Origin: Ascidiaceihabitans sp029251465
GTDB taxonomy: Bacteria > Pseudomonadota > Alphaproteobacteria > Rhodobacterales > Rhodobacteraceae
Direction: 5' to 3'
NCBI RefSeq assembly: GCF_042932805.1
Contig: NZ_CP170633.1
Coordinates: forward strand, 2,356,001-2,420,000
DNA: 64,000 bases
Below the pieces are notes generated by a model. The model saw only the letters and a list, made by a program, of their open reading frames with translations. It ran no database searches and was not told the DNA's origin. Numbering within the stretch: the first letter of the stretch is position 1; each line of letters begins with the position of its first letter. The position numbers and the translations under genes are program-made. This document shows, piece by piece, positions 25,170-33,398 of the stretch.

Positions 25170-25571
25170 ATGGCAGGCGAACTTCCCGACTATTATTTTC
25201 GAGTCCGCGAAAACGGTGCAGCGGTGTTTCGTGTCGACACTGAAAACCGTCAACGTCGCATTGAAATGGACCAGATCGCGCTGGTCAACATGCGCAACGG
25301 TGAAATCAAACCGCACGGGGACCGGTCCCTGTCTGACGCTGATCTGACCCGCATCAAAGAGTGGATGGAACAGCGCGCAGGCGTACTCGCGCACCGCGAC
25401 ATCGACGATATCCACCGCGCCGTCGACTACATGAACCTCACCACACAATGGGTGCAATCCAAAGCCTCCGATGAACAGCTCGAAGCCGTCACAGATGATC
25501 TGCTGTTGGCCATGCATGACTTACGCTCCACTTTGGTGCGCAAAAAGGCGGATCGGTTGATGAAAGGGTAA
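25170..25571 (+). CDS. Hypothetical protein (133 aa)
   Basis: This soluble, highly charged protein begins MAGELPDYYFRVRENGAAVF. A strand-rich N-terminal third (DTENRQRRIEMDQIALVNMR) is followed by two amphipathic helices. The ATG at 25170 is preceded by CAGGATATCC, and the frame 39 bases upstream has no better start. I do not recognise the family, although it looks like a conserved Roseobacter-type hypothetical. It is flanked by aatA and the MAPEG gene, all on the same strand. Confidence 0.7.
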   Translation: MAGELPDYYFRVRENGAAVFRVDTENRQRRIEMDQIALVNMRNGEIKPHGDRSLSDADLTRIKEWMEQRAGVLAHRDIDDIHRAVDYMNLTTQWVQSKASDEQLEAVTDDLLLAMHDLRSTLVRKKADRLMKG

Positions 25572-25593
25572 GTCATCCCTAGATCGGTTCAAT

Positions 25594-25623
25594 CAGGGCC
25601 AGTTCTGACAGGGCCAGTTCTGA
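25594..25623. repeat. Perfect 15-bp tandem duplication before the MAPEG gene
   Basis: CAGGGCCAGTTCTGA occurs at 25594-25608 and again immediately at 25609-25623, in the spacer between the hypothetical gene and the MAPEG gene. Confidence 0.9.
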
Positions 25624-25652
25624 ATAATTTCAATAATATTTAGGAGACCGAG

Positions 25653-26036
25653 ATGTCTGTCGAACTTTCATACCTCGCCATGTACGGCACGTTCACCCTG
25701 ATTTTGCTGGTGGTTCAAGCAAGCCTCGGCGCGCTGCAACACGGGATCCCCGCATTTGCTGGCAACCGTGACGGGCTGGTGTCTACGGGCATGGCGGCGC
25801 GGGCGGATCGCGCGCTCAACAACTCTGTTGTGGCCTTGGCGCTGATCGCCCCTGCCATCGTGATTGTCGCCATGACCGATCAAGCCACCAGCGGCACCGA
25901 GCTGTCGGTACGCTTGTTCCTTGGCGCGCGCGTTGTCTACGCAATCGTGTACATTGTCGGCATCCCCTACGTGCGCACTGCCGCATGGGTCGTCGGCTTT
26001 TTGGCAACTGCCTGCGTCTATTGCGCAGCGCTGTAA
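25653..26036 (+). CDS. MAPEG family membrane protein
   Basis: This 127-residue protein has four hydrophobic helices. The family's conserved loop is recognisable as NRDGLVSTGMAARADRALNNSVVAL, with the RADRALNN motif characteristic of MAPEG members (membrane-associated proteins in eicosanoid and glutathione metabolism). Its last helices include RVVYAIVYIVGIPYVRTAAW. Bacterial homologues are of uncertain activity, sometimes with glutathione transferase activity. GGAGA precedes the start. Confidence 0.88.
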   Translation: MSVELSYLAMYGTFTLILLVVQASLGALQHGIPAFAGNRDGLVSTGMAARADRALNNSVVALALIAPAIVIVAMTDQATSGTELSVRLFLGARVVYAIVYIVGIPYVRTAAWVVGFLATACVYCAAL

Positions 26037-26203
26037 GCGGACTGGAAAACGCGCGCGCGTGGGGGATAACGCCATGCGCGCGAACGACCAAATCGCAAGC
26101 AGCGGCGTTCACTCTGGCGGCCACTGATCTGGAATTGTCCGGCCTGCCAAAAATGTGGTAAACGCGTGCCAAGACCCACACTGCCGAAAAGGAACCCACG
26201 ACA

Positions 26204-26620
26204 ATGATTGCCTACGTCACGGTTGGTGCTGACGACCTCGCGCGCGCGAAACGGTTTTACTCTGCGTTCCTGCCCGCCCTTGACTACGGGCTAAAAGAAG
26301 GGCCCGAGGGCCTAAGCTATGCGTTGCCCGTCGCCCTTGGCCAGTCCCCCGTGCTGCCGGATTTCTACGTTAAGCCAACCTTTGACGGGCATCCGGCCTC
26401 GGCTGGGAACGGCACAATGGTTGCCTTTGAGGCGCGCACCCAAAAGCAAGTGCGTGATCTTCACGCCGCAGCTCTTGCAGCGGGTGGTTTTGACGACGGC
26501 CAGCCGGGTTTTCGCGCCGCCTACGGGGCACATTTTTACGTAAGCTATCTGCGCGATCCGCAAGGCAACAAGATCGCGTTGTTTTCCGACAACCGGGACG
26601 AGCCCGGACGCGACGGGTAG
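26204..26620 (+). CDS. VOC-family (glyoxalase/bleomycin-resistance-like) protein
   Basis: This 138-residue single-domain VOC protein has the first beta-alpha module VGADDLARAKRFYSAFLPAL and the second ending SYLRDPQGNKIALF. The glyoxalase I His/Glu metal set is incomplete, so it is not a standard glyoxalase. Metal-dependent resistance or isomerase roles are known in the family, but none is assigned here. A GAAAAGGAACCC run precedes the start. Confidence 0.8.
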   Translation: MIAYVTVGADDLARAKRFYSAFLPALDYGLKEGPEGLSYALPVALGQSPVLPDFYVKPTFDGHPASAGNGTMVAFEARTQKQVRDLHAAALAAGGFDDGQPGFRAAYGAHFYVSYLRDPQGNKIALFSDNRDEPGRDG

Positions 26621-26659
26621 TTTAAAATTCACCGCTGATCCTAGGCGACGGCCGCAAGG

Positions 26660-28015
26660 CTAGCCGATTGATTTGATCATCTTGCCCCAGAACCGCCAGC
26701 TGAGCAGCACAGACGCGAATGCGAGACCGATCACCAACCCGCTCCACACGCCGATGCCGCCAAAGCCAAACACAAACCCCAAGACATACGAACACGGGAT
26801 GCCGATCACCCAATAGCTGACGGCGGCGATGACCATCGGGACTTTGGTGTCCTGAATGCCGCGCAGCAGGCCCAGCGCGATGGCTTGAGTGCCGTCCACC
26901 AGTTGAAACAGTGCCGCGATCGCCAGCAGCCCGGTGCCGATGGCGAGGATCTCGAGCCGTGCGGGTTCGGATTCTTGCATGAACAGTGAAATCAACGGCT
27001 CTGGCCAGACCAGAAACGCGACTGTGGTGATCAGCGCCATGACCAGCGACATCACGTAAGCGACCTTGGCCCCGCGGGCCAGATGCGCGCGATCCTTGCG
27101 CCCGTAGGCGTTGCTAGCCCGAATGGTGCCCGCGTTGCTAAGCCCCAGATGCAGCATGAATGTGATCGCCGACAGTTGCAGCGCCACGCCGTGTGCGGCC
27201 AGCGGCACAGTGCCCAGCCAGCCCATCATCACGGCGGTGGCTGAAAACAATCCGGTCTCTGACAGGCCGGTAATTCCGATGGGCAGGCCGAGGCGAAAAA
27301 CGCGGCTCAGTGCCTCTTGGTCAGGGCGCCACAGACGGACGAACAACTGATGTTCCGGCAGCACGACAATCGCGTAAATCACGACCCCGATCAGCGACAC
27401 GATCTGGGTGACCAGCGACGCCAGCGCCGCGCCGACAATGCCCAATTCCGGTGCGCCCCAATTGCCAAAGATAAACGCGTAGTTGGCCAGCGCGTTGGAA
27501 ATCGCGCTGATGATGGTGATCCAGAACACGACCTGTGTGCGCTCGAGTGCGGCGAGATAGCTTTTGATCACCATGACCAACAAGGCCGGGATCATCCCGA
27601 AGCCCGCCACCAGCAAATAGCGCCCCGCATCGGCGGCCACGCTGGGTTCCTGGCCCACGCCCAACAGCAACGGTTCGGCCCACAGCATCACCGGCAGCAC
27701 CATGATCGCATAGCCAAACGACAGCCACAGCCCCATGCGCGTCACCCGCCGGATGCCGACCTGATCGCCCTCGGCGTCCAAACTGGCCACCAGCGGCATT
27801 ACCGCAAAGGCAAACCCCGCCCCCAGCAAAAACAGCGTAAAGAAATAGCTGCCCGCAATGGTCCCCGCCGCCAGTGCCGCCACGCTGAACCAGCCCAGCA
27901 TAACCGTGTCGGTCACAGTGATTGCGATCTGGGCCAAATGCCCACCGATCAGCGGCAAGCCAAGCTTTGTGATCGCCTTGGTATGGGCCGGATATGTCAT
28001 GAATTTAGTTTGCAT
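26660..28015 (-). CDS. MATE-family multidrug/sodium antiporter (NorM-like)
   Basis: This 451-residue inner-membrane protein has about twelve transmembrane segments in two bundles, beginning KLGLPLIGGHLAQIAITVTD with the conserved VTDTVMLG. QIVSLIGVVIYAIVV marks the fifth and sixth helices, and GLSNAGTIRASNAYG is a signature loop of the second bundle. It exports cationic drugs or metabolites in exchange for Na+ or H+. The start at 28015 is the first ATG giving a normal cytosolic N-terminus; 28000 is also possible. Confidence 0.9.
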   Translation of the reverse strand: MQTKFMTYPAHTKAITKLGLPLIGGHLAQIAITVTDTVMLGWFSVAALAAGTIAGSYFFTLFLLGAGFAFAVMPLVASLDAEGDQVGIRRVTRMGLWLSFGYAIMVLPVMLWAEPLLLGVGQEPSVAADAGRYLLVAGFGMIPALLVMVIKSYLAALERTQVVFWITIISAISNALANYAFIFGNWGAPELGIVGAALASLVTQIVSLIGVVIYAIVVLPEHQLFVRLWRPDQEALSRVFRLGLPIGITGLSETGLFSATAVMMGWLGTVPLAAHGVALQLSAITFMLHLGLSNAGTIRASNAYGRKDRAHLARGAKVAYVMSLVMALITTVAFLVWPEPLISLFMQESEPARLEILAIGTGLLAIAALFQLVDGTQAIALGLLRGIQDTKVPMVIAAVSYWVIGIPCSYVLGFVFGFGGIGVWSGLVIGLAFASVLLSWRFWGKMIKSIG

Positions 28016-28067
28016 GCCCTCAGCCTTATCTGGGCTTTCGCGAATGGCAAACCGCAAAAATGTATCG

Positions 28068-28463
28068 CTACACTTCTTTGCCGGTGCTCAGATGGGTGGC
28101 CTTGAAGCCGCGGGCGTATTTCAATCCGTAGCCCAGCATCCGGTCGGCGGCGATATGCACGACCCAAACGCACACAACCGGCCACGCAGCCCCCCAGTCA
28201 AATGCGATTGCAACGGCTGCCAGACCGGCGGGGGCCGTGTAGGTGTGCGCCAGATTATAGGCGATGGCCCCGATCCGAGGGCCACGCAAATAGCCAATCA
28301 TCGCCACGTCAGGCCCTAAAATCAAAGCGGCAAACAGCCACCACGACGCGCCTGTGTAGGCAAATGCGACGCAGGCAATGACGGCAATGGCCGCCCCTTC
28401 GATCTGCAAACTGGCGCGCACGGCCCCCGTCGCGTGTCCGGTGTCTGAATAATCCTGCGGCAT
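28068..28463 (-). CDS. DUF4260 family membrane protein
   Basis: This 131-residue protein has three to four hydrophobic segments and the DUF4260 pattern: LQIEGAAIAVIACVAF, the FAALILGPDVAMIGYLRGPR motif, AYNLAHTYTAP and the terminal HIAADRMLGYGLKYARGFK before THL. Family function is unknown. The ATG at 28463 was chosen because AAGGATGG sits about nine bases upstream. It is divergent from the LysR gene at 28564, which may regulate it, and reads into the MATE gene 52 bp downstream. Confidence 0.82.
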   Translation of the reverse strand: MPQDYSDTGHATGAVRASLQIEGAAIAVIACVAFAYTGASWWLFAALILGPDVAMIGYLRGPRIGAIAYNLAHTYTAPAGLAAVAIAFDWGAAWPVVCVWVVHIAADRMLGYGLKYARGFKATHLSTGKEV

Positions 28464-28563
28464 GCGTTCCATCCTTGTGTGAGGTCTGTGAAACACCTGC
28501 CCCCGCACCGCACCCAAAACAATTATCTATATTTCTTCAGTTGCTTGTCATATCTTTACAGGC

Positions 28564-29469
28564 ATGTCCCAGAACCTCCCCTCACTTGATCTGATCCTCA
28601 GCTTTCGGGCCGTCATGGACACCGGCAGCCTGACGGGCGCTGCTAAACTGCTGGCGCTGTCGCAACCCACCGTGCGCCGGCAGATTGAAATGCTGGAACA
28701 GCAGATCGACACGCCGCTGTTTACGCGCGCCACCAACGGGCTGACGCCCAACGATATGGCCCATGCGCTGCTGCCGATCGCGACCACAATCGCAGCCCAA
28801 GGCGCGGCGTTCAAACGGGCGGCGTCCAGTGCTGCGCAGGACACGCACGGCACCGTTCGGGTCACCTGTTCGCGGGTGATCGCCACCCAGGTCGTGCCGT
28901 TTATTCTGCCCGCGCTACAAACCCGGCACCCTGATTTGCGGATCGAACTGGTGGCCAGCAACGACACCCAAGACCTGCTGCGCCGCGACGCCGACATCGC
29001 AATCCGCATGACCCACCCCACACAAAAAGCCCTGATCCAAAAGGCGTTACCCGACGTGCGGCTGGGTCTGTTCGCAAGCCCCGCACACACCGCCGCGCCG
29101 CAAACCACCGATGACATCGCCCATGCGCCGTTTGTGCTGGATGACACCAGCGACCGCATCGCCAAAGGCTTGATCGCCGCAGGCCTGCCCGAACCCCGCA
29201 ACACCGTTTTGCGCTGCGACGATGAAGTGGCGCAAATCACCGCCCTGCTTGCCGGGGTTGGCACCGGCTTTTGCCAGCTTGGCATTGCCCAGCGCTTGGG
29301 TCTGACACAGGTGCTGCCACACATCGAAACAACCCTGCCCTGCTTTGTGCTGATGCACGAAGATCAGCGTCAGATTGCCCGCATTCGGGCCGTCTTTGAC
29401 CACATGTGCACACACCTACCCGCACAGATTGCACCGAATTCGGTGAAACAACGTAAGGTCAAAGCTTGA
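28564..29469 (+). CDS. LysR-family transcriptional regulator
   Basis: This 301-residue regulator has an N-terminal HTH (RAVMDTGSLTGAAKLLALSQ followed by PTVRRQIEMLE) and a LysR substrate-binding domain. The latter includes the DADIAIRMTHPTQ segment typical of single-target LysR activators. The start at 28564 has a near-perfect spacing behind a weak ribosome binding site. The divergent DUF4260 gene across 100 bp is the obvious candidate target. Confidence 0.9.
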   Translation: MSQNLPSLDLILSFRAVMDTGSLTGAAKLLALSQPTVRRQIEMLEQQIDTPLFTRATNGLTPNDMAHALLPIATTIAAQGAAFKRAASSAAQDTHGTVRVTCSRVIATQVVPFILPALQTRHPDLRIELVASNDTQDLLRRDADIAIRMTHPTQKALIQKALPDVRLGLFASPAHTAAPQTTDDIAHAPFVLDDTSDRIAKGLIAAGLPEPRNTVLRCDDEVAQITALLAGVGTGFCQLGIAQRLGLTQVLPHIETTLPCFVLMHEDQRQIARIRAVFDHMCTHLPAQIAPNSVKQRKVKA

Positions 29470-29571
29470 TCAAGGCCCTGACTGTGGTCACACTCCGATC
29501 CGTAAATGATTCAAAGTTCACGACATTACTGTATCGGACCAATTCCAGGAACTGGAAGATCGGAGAACACT

Positions 29572-30876
29572 ATGACTCGCCTTAGCCACCTGATTACGCC
29601 TCTCTTTTTCGGAGCCGCAATGACGCTCAACACTGCCCTGCCCGCCGCAGCAAACCCCATCGACACCACCCGCCCCGACGCGCCAGAACTGGCCGCCTAC
29701 GGGGACATGCCAATTGGCGTGCAGACGATGGAATTTTCCCACGCGGATCAAATCGACATTTTGAACACGACAGCCGACAGCGCCCCAACCTACGAGCGCC
29801 CCTTGACGGTCGAAGTCTGGTATCCGGCAGCCGCTGGCACCGAACAGGGCGGCAGTTACACCGCGATCCTGCGCGACGGCAAAACCGAAGTGCCGCTGAC
29901 AGGGCGCGCCGCACGTGACGCAGCGCCGGCCTCCGGCGCAACATACCCGTTGATCGTGATCTCGCACGGCTATCCCGGCAACCGCTATCTGATGTCGCAC
30001 TTGGGCGAAAACCTCGCCTCCAAAGGTTATGTGACCGTGTCGATTGACCACACGGATTCGACCTATTCAGACCAAGCCGCGTTCGGATCGACATTGCTGA
30101 ACCGACCCATCGACCAACGCTTTGTCATTGATCAAATGGCGGCGATGGACGGCCCGCTGGGCGCGATCATCGATGCGGATCAAACCGGCGTTATCGGCTA
30201 TTCGATGGGCGGCTACGGCGCGCTGATCTTTGGTGGTGCGGGTGTGACCCAAGCGTCCACCGAATACGTCTGGGGCACACCAAACGGGCTGCTCGAACGC
30301 CATTTGGCCGGTTCTGACACCCACGAGGCGCTGATTGACGAGCGCGTCAAAGCGGTCATTGCCATCGGTCCTTGGGGCAAAAACGCAGGGTTCTGGGATG
30401 CGGACGGCATGGCCGGTTTGCGCAAACCCACGTTGCTGATGGCAGGTGGATCCGATGATGTGTCGGTCTACGCGGCCATGCGCACACTATTCGACGAAGC
30501 CGTAGGCACCGACCGTCACTTGTTGACGTTCGAGCACGCAAACCACAACGCAGCCGCACCAATGCCCGCCCCAAAAGAAGCCTACGCGCTTGCGGCCGCT
30601 GGCGATTCCGGCCCGTTTGAACACTACGCAGATGCGGTTTGGGACAACACGCGCATGAACAACATCACGCAGCACTTTGCGACCGCGTTCATGGACATGC
30701 ACCTGAAAGGCGACGCCGAAAAAGCACCCTATTTTGATCTGGTGACCAAAGCCGGCGAAGGCGTCGTGGCCGTTGATGATGCGGGCAAAGAAACGGTCGA
30801 TCACACGTACTGGAACGGGTTTGCACCACGCACGGCCGCTGGCCTGATGTTCGAAACCAAAAAGGCGGGTGAATAA
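29572..30876 (+). CDS. Secreted dienelactone/PAF-acetylhydrolase-like alpha/beta hydrolase
   Basis: This 434-residue protein has a signal peptide (about residues 1-26, ending LPAAANP). The hydrolase domain has VISHGYPGNRYLM as oxyanion loop, GYSMGGYGALI as nucleophile elbow (serine) and a late histidine in FEHANHNAAAP. The strand RPLTVEVWYPAA is typical of predicted dienelactone hydrolases and PAF-acetylhydrolase-like enzymes. It should act on an ester in the periplasm; the substrate is unknown. The ATG at 29572 follows CGGAGAAC; an upstream ATG at 29506 was rejected. Confidence 0.82.
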   Translation: MTRLSHLITPLFFGAAMTLNTALPAAANPIDTTRPDAPELAAYGDMPIGVQTMEFSHADQIDILNTTADSAPTYERPLTVEVWYPAAAGTEQGGSYTAILRDGKTEVPLTGRAARDAAPASGATYPLIVISHGYPGNRYLMSHLGENLASKGYVTVSIDHTDSTYSDQAAFGSTLLNRPIDQRFVIDQMAAMDGPLGAIIDADQTGVIGYSMGGYGALIFGGAGVTQASTEYVWGTPNGLLERHLAGSDTHEALIDERVKAVIAIGPWGKNAGFWDADGMAGLRKPTLLMAGGSDDVSVYAAMRTLFDEAVGTDRHLLTFEHANHNAAAPMPAPKEAYALAAAGDSGPFEHYADAVWDNTRMNNITQHFATAFMDMHLKGDAEKAPYFDLVTKAGEGVVAVDDAGKETVDHTYWNGFAPRTAAGLMFETKKAGE

Positions 30877-30882
30877 GCCCTG

Positions 30883-31800
30883 ATGCAAAAAGGTACCAGC
30901 AAAACGCTGTCTCTGAATGGCCATGATTTTCACGTGCGGATGTGGGGTTTGCCGCATCTGCCCAAGCTGATCATGTTGCATGGCTACCCGGAATATTCCG
31001 GCGCTTGGGACGATCTGGCCCCCAAGTTGTCCGGCATGTTTCACTGCATCGCGCCTGACCAGCGCGGCTATGGCCAAAGCTGGGCACCAAGCGATGTTGG
31101 CGAATACACCACCTCGAAACTGGTCAGCGACATTGTCGAATTGATCGGCCATCCGGATGTTGCAGCCAAAGGTCCGGTGTCGGTGTTCGGGCACGACTGG
31201 GGGGCGGCAATTGCCTATGGTTTGGCGATGTTCCATCCCGATCTGGTGGCCCGTTTGATCATCGCCAACGGTGTGCACCCGGTCCCGTTTCAGCGTGAAA
31301 TGGCGGCCGGTGGCGCGCAGACCGAAGCCTCGCAATACATCGGATTTATCCGGCGTGACGATTCCCACGACCAGCTTGCGGCCAACAATTGCGCCAAGAT
31401 GATGGATCTGTTTTCCGCCAAAATGGACATGCGCTGGCTGACGGAAAATCCCGAAAAGATGGAGGCCTATCGCACGGAATGGTCACGGCCCGGGCGCCTA
31501 AAAGGGATGACCAACTGGTATCGCGCCTCGCCGCTGGCGCTGGCTGGCCCCGGCATGCCGATCGAAGTGCCAGAACTGCCGTTGGACAAGCTGCAAGTGC
31601 GCTGTCCGCATCTGTTGATCTGGGGGATGGGCGACACGGCATTGCTGCCCGAAACCACCCGCGGATTAGAAGATTTCGCCGCCGATTTAACCCGCGTCGA
31701 GATTGAAGACGCCGATCATTGGGTGCTGCACCAACAACCCGATGCCGTTGCGGATGCGGTTGTCGATTGGGTCATCGGCGACGAGTTATACATCCCCTAA
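30883..31800 (+). CDS. Alpha/beta hydrolase, epoxide hydrolase / haloalkane dehalogenase-like
   Basis: This 305-residue cytosolic hydrolase has the HGYPEYSGAW oxyanion motif. The nucleophile elbow GHDWGAAIAYG carries an aspartate, as in epoxide hydrolases and haloalkane dehalogenases, rather than a serine. The cap domain contains NWYRASPLAL, whose tyrosine fits an epoxide hydrolase, and the terminal histidine is in DADHWVLHQQP. The gene follows the secreted hydrolase by 6 bp, so they may share a transcript. Substrate is unknown. Confidence 0.87.
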   Translation: MQKGTSKTLSLNGHDFHVRMWGLPHLPKLIMLHGYPEYSGAWDDLAPKLSGMFHCIAPDQRGYGQSWAPSDVGEYTTSKLVSDIVELIGHPDVAAKGPVSVFGHDWGAAIAYGLAMFHPDLVARLIIANGVHPVPFQREMAAGGAQTEASQYIGFIRRDDSHDQLAANNCAKMMDLFSAKMDMRWLTENPEKMEAYRTEWSRPGRLKGMTNWYRASPLALAGPGMPIEVPELPLDKLQVRCPHLLIWGMGDTALLPETTRGLEDFAADLTRVEIEDADHWVLHQQPDAVADAVVDWVIGDELYIP

Positions 31801-31823
31801 AACATGTGCCCCTAAAACATGTG
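31794..31823. repeat. Perfect 15-bp tandem duplication across a stop codon
   Basis: CCCCTAAAACATGTG occurs at 31794-31808 and immediately again at 31809-31823. The first copy contains the epoxide-hydrolase-like gene's stop codon. Confidence 0.9.
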
Positions 31824-31848
31824 CGCCGCGCTTGAACACGTGGCGCAC
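31821..31848. terminator. Hairpin between convergent genes
   Basis: GTGCGCC at 31821-31827 pairs with GGCGCAC at 31842-31848 around a 14-base loop. It separates the hydrolase gene from the convergent membrane protein gene at 31860 and could act in both directions. A weak T-rich run follows on the plus strand. Confidence 0.45.
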
Positions 31849-31859
31849 ACCTTTGGAAT

Positions 31860-32234
31860 TTAGCCCGCTTGTGTTTCGTCAGGCTGTTGGGTCAACCCCA
31901 ACGCCACAACGATCAATACTGCCAGACCGTTCACCCAATAATACCACGCATCCAGACCAGTGAACCCGATCACACCAGGGGCCACAACGAACGCCGCCCC
32001 CAGGATGCCGTCCACAGTCAGATGCCCCCAAAACGGAATGATGCGCGCCAGCCCAAAGCGGTAATCCGTCATCAAGCTCAGCGCAAAAACGGCGACCCCT
32101 GTGACGACAGACAACCAGAACGCCAGCGGATTGGACGCGCCAAGCCCCAGAACAGACGGTGCAACAATCAGCGCCGTTCCAACCAGAAAATCAAGGACAC
32201 CGTGTTGATTTGGTGTGATAAAACGAAGTGACAT
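31860..32234 (-). CDS. Small membrane protein, SPW-repeat-like
   Basis: This 124-residue protein has four hydrophobic helices in two similar pairs: an N-terminal DFLVGTALIVAPSVLGL and a later DGILGAAFVVAPGVIGF followed by DAWYYWVNGLAVLI. The internal pseudo-repeat, each unit containing a VAPxV(L/I)G turn, resembles SPW-repeat membrane proteins. Function is unknown. It has its own ribosome binding site (TTAGGAGGCTC) just before the start. Confidence 0.65.
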   Translation of the reverse strand: MSLRFITPNQHGVLDFLVGTALIVAPSVLGLGASNPLAFWLSVVTGVAVFALSLMTDYRFGLARIIPFWGHLTVDGILGAAFVVAPGVIGFTGLDAWYYWVNGLAVLIVVALGLTQQPDETQAG

Positions 32235-32296
32235 GTGAGCCTCCTAACAGGTGTGAAAGGCGCGCAGGGTATCGCGCGCGCCTGTTTGGGTCGCGA

Positions 32297-32704
32297 TCAG
32301 TTCAGGCTGGCAACGCCCAAAGGAACCGCGAATTTCTTGCACCAGATGTAGACCTCGTCGAAATCATCGACGTTGACTGATGCAGGCACGATGTAGACTT
32401 GGACGCCGTTCAAGTGCTGCAACGGACCCAAATCCGTGGCATCGGCATACGTGCCGCCTTTGCCAAATCCGACCCGTGGATCAGGCGCACCATCCAGGCT
32501 GAAATCGCTGTCCAGAATGACAACCGCACCGCCGTTTGACGTCTTGATGATCTGGATGCCGCCAGTGGTGATGTGATCGCTGGCGCCGGTGAATGTTCCG
32601 GTAATTGCGCCTGTGTCTGCTGTGTCGGCAACGCCCTGCAGTGGCGCAAATGACAAGCTGGCAGCAACGACAAGTCCGAGTGTGGTGGCGATAATATTCT
32701 TCAT
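32297..32704 (-). CDS. DM13 domain-containing secreted protein
   Basis: This 135-residue protein has a signal peptide (MKNIIATTLGLVVAASLSF) and one DM13 domain. The DM13 pattern is visible as GTFTGASDHITTGGI, VVILDSDFSLDGAPDPRVGF, NGVQVYIVPA and EVYIWCKKFAVPLGVA, with the single conserved cysteine after the tryptophan. DM13 domains have been proposed to have a redox or electron-transfer role. The start at 32704 has TAGGACC upstream. It is divergent from a TetR gene that likely represses it. Confidence 0.85.
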   Translation of the reverse strand: MKNIIATTLGLVVAASLSFAPLQGVADTADTGAITGTFTGASDHITTGGIQIIKTSNGGAVVILDSDFSLDGAPDPRVGFGKGGTYADATDLGPLQHLNGVQVYIVPASVNVDDFDEVYIWCKKFAVPLGVASLN

Positions 32705-32749
32705 GGTTTTGGTCCTATCCAATGTGATGACACCCGAGACATACAGTTA

Positions 32750-32806
32750 GGAACCAAATAGTTCCAAACACAAAGCCGTGAGTTATTGACTAATTGGTTC
32801 CGAACC
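32750..32806. promoter_or_regulatory. Paired operator-like dyads between DM13 and TetR genes
   Basis: GGAAC at 32750-32754 and GTTCC at 32761-32765 form a dyad with a 6-bp centre. GGTTCCGAACC at 32796-32806 is a second, tighter dyad. Both contain the half-site TAnTTGGTTCC (inverted in the first). The second dyad overlaps the region directly behind TTGACT at 32786-32791, a possible -35 box of the TetR gene. TetR autoregulation and repression of the DM13 gene is the likely meaning. Confidence 0.6.
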
Positions 32807-32837
32807 TATGTAAAGGCAGTAAGCAAAGGGAAATTCC

Positions 32838-33398
32838 ATGGCCAGACCACGCGCATTTGACACCGACCTTGCCCTTGATCGGGCGATGGATGTGTTTTGG
32901 GAACTGGGATACGAAGAAGCCACGCTGCCCGACCTGCTCAGCGGTATGCAATTGACCCGAGGCAGCCTTTACAAGGCGTTCAAAGACAAGAAATCACTAT
33001 TTCTGATCACGCTTGATCGCTACGAAAAACACAGCGTCGCGGACGCAGTCGCGCAGTTAGCAGACACCAGTATCCCGGATGGATGGGACCGCATCATGGC
33101 CCTGTTCCACTCGATCGCCGACGCCGTGGGGCAAGACGATCGGCGCGGATGCCTGCTGTGTTCTGCCGCCGCTGGCCCTGCATCTTATGACCCTGAAATC
33201 GCCCGCGCGGTGCACCGTGGCTTGGGGCAAATGCGCGCCGCGTTCGAGGCGGCACTGCCCGATGACGGCCCCGCCTTGGCGGACCTACTGGTCACGCAAT
33301 ACACCGGCTTGCGGATTTTGTCGCGCTCGCGCATGCCCACGCCAGTGATCAACGCCAGCATCAACGATTTGCAAAAACTGCGCGACCTGGCGACCTAG
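32838..33398 (+). CDS. TetR-family transcriptional regulator
   Basis: This 186-residue repressor has an N-terminal HTH (LDRAMDVFWELGYEEATLPD then LLSGMQLTRGSLYKAFKDKK) and the C-terminal TetR_C-like pocket region with GCLLCSAAAGP. It belongs to the AcrR-like group with FxxxGYEExT. It diverges from the DM13 gene and overlaps the convergent peroxidase-related gene by 4 bp at its end. Ligand is unknown. Confidence 0.9.
   Translation: MARPRAFDTDLALDRAMDVFWELGYEEATLPDLLSGMQLTRGSLYKAFKDKKSLFLITLDRYEKHSVADAVAQLADTSIPDGWDRIMALFHSIADAVGQDDRRGCLLCSAAAGPASYDPEIARAVHRGLGQMRAAFEAALPDDGPALADLLVTQYTGLRILSRSRMPTPVINASINDLQKLRDLAT

Noticed and set aside
27317..28105. 262-codon plus-strand ORF opposite the MATE gene
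   Set aside because: It is antisense, rich in Gln/His/Arg, and overlaps a gene with clear transporter motifs.
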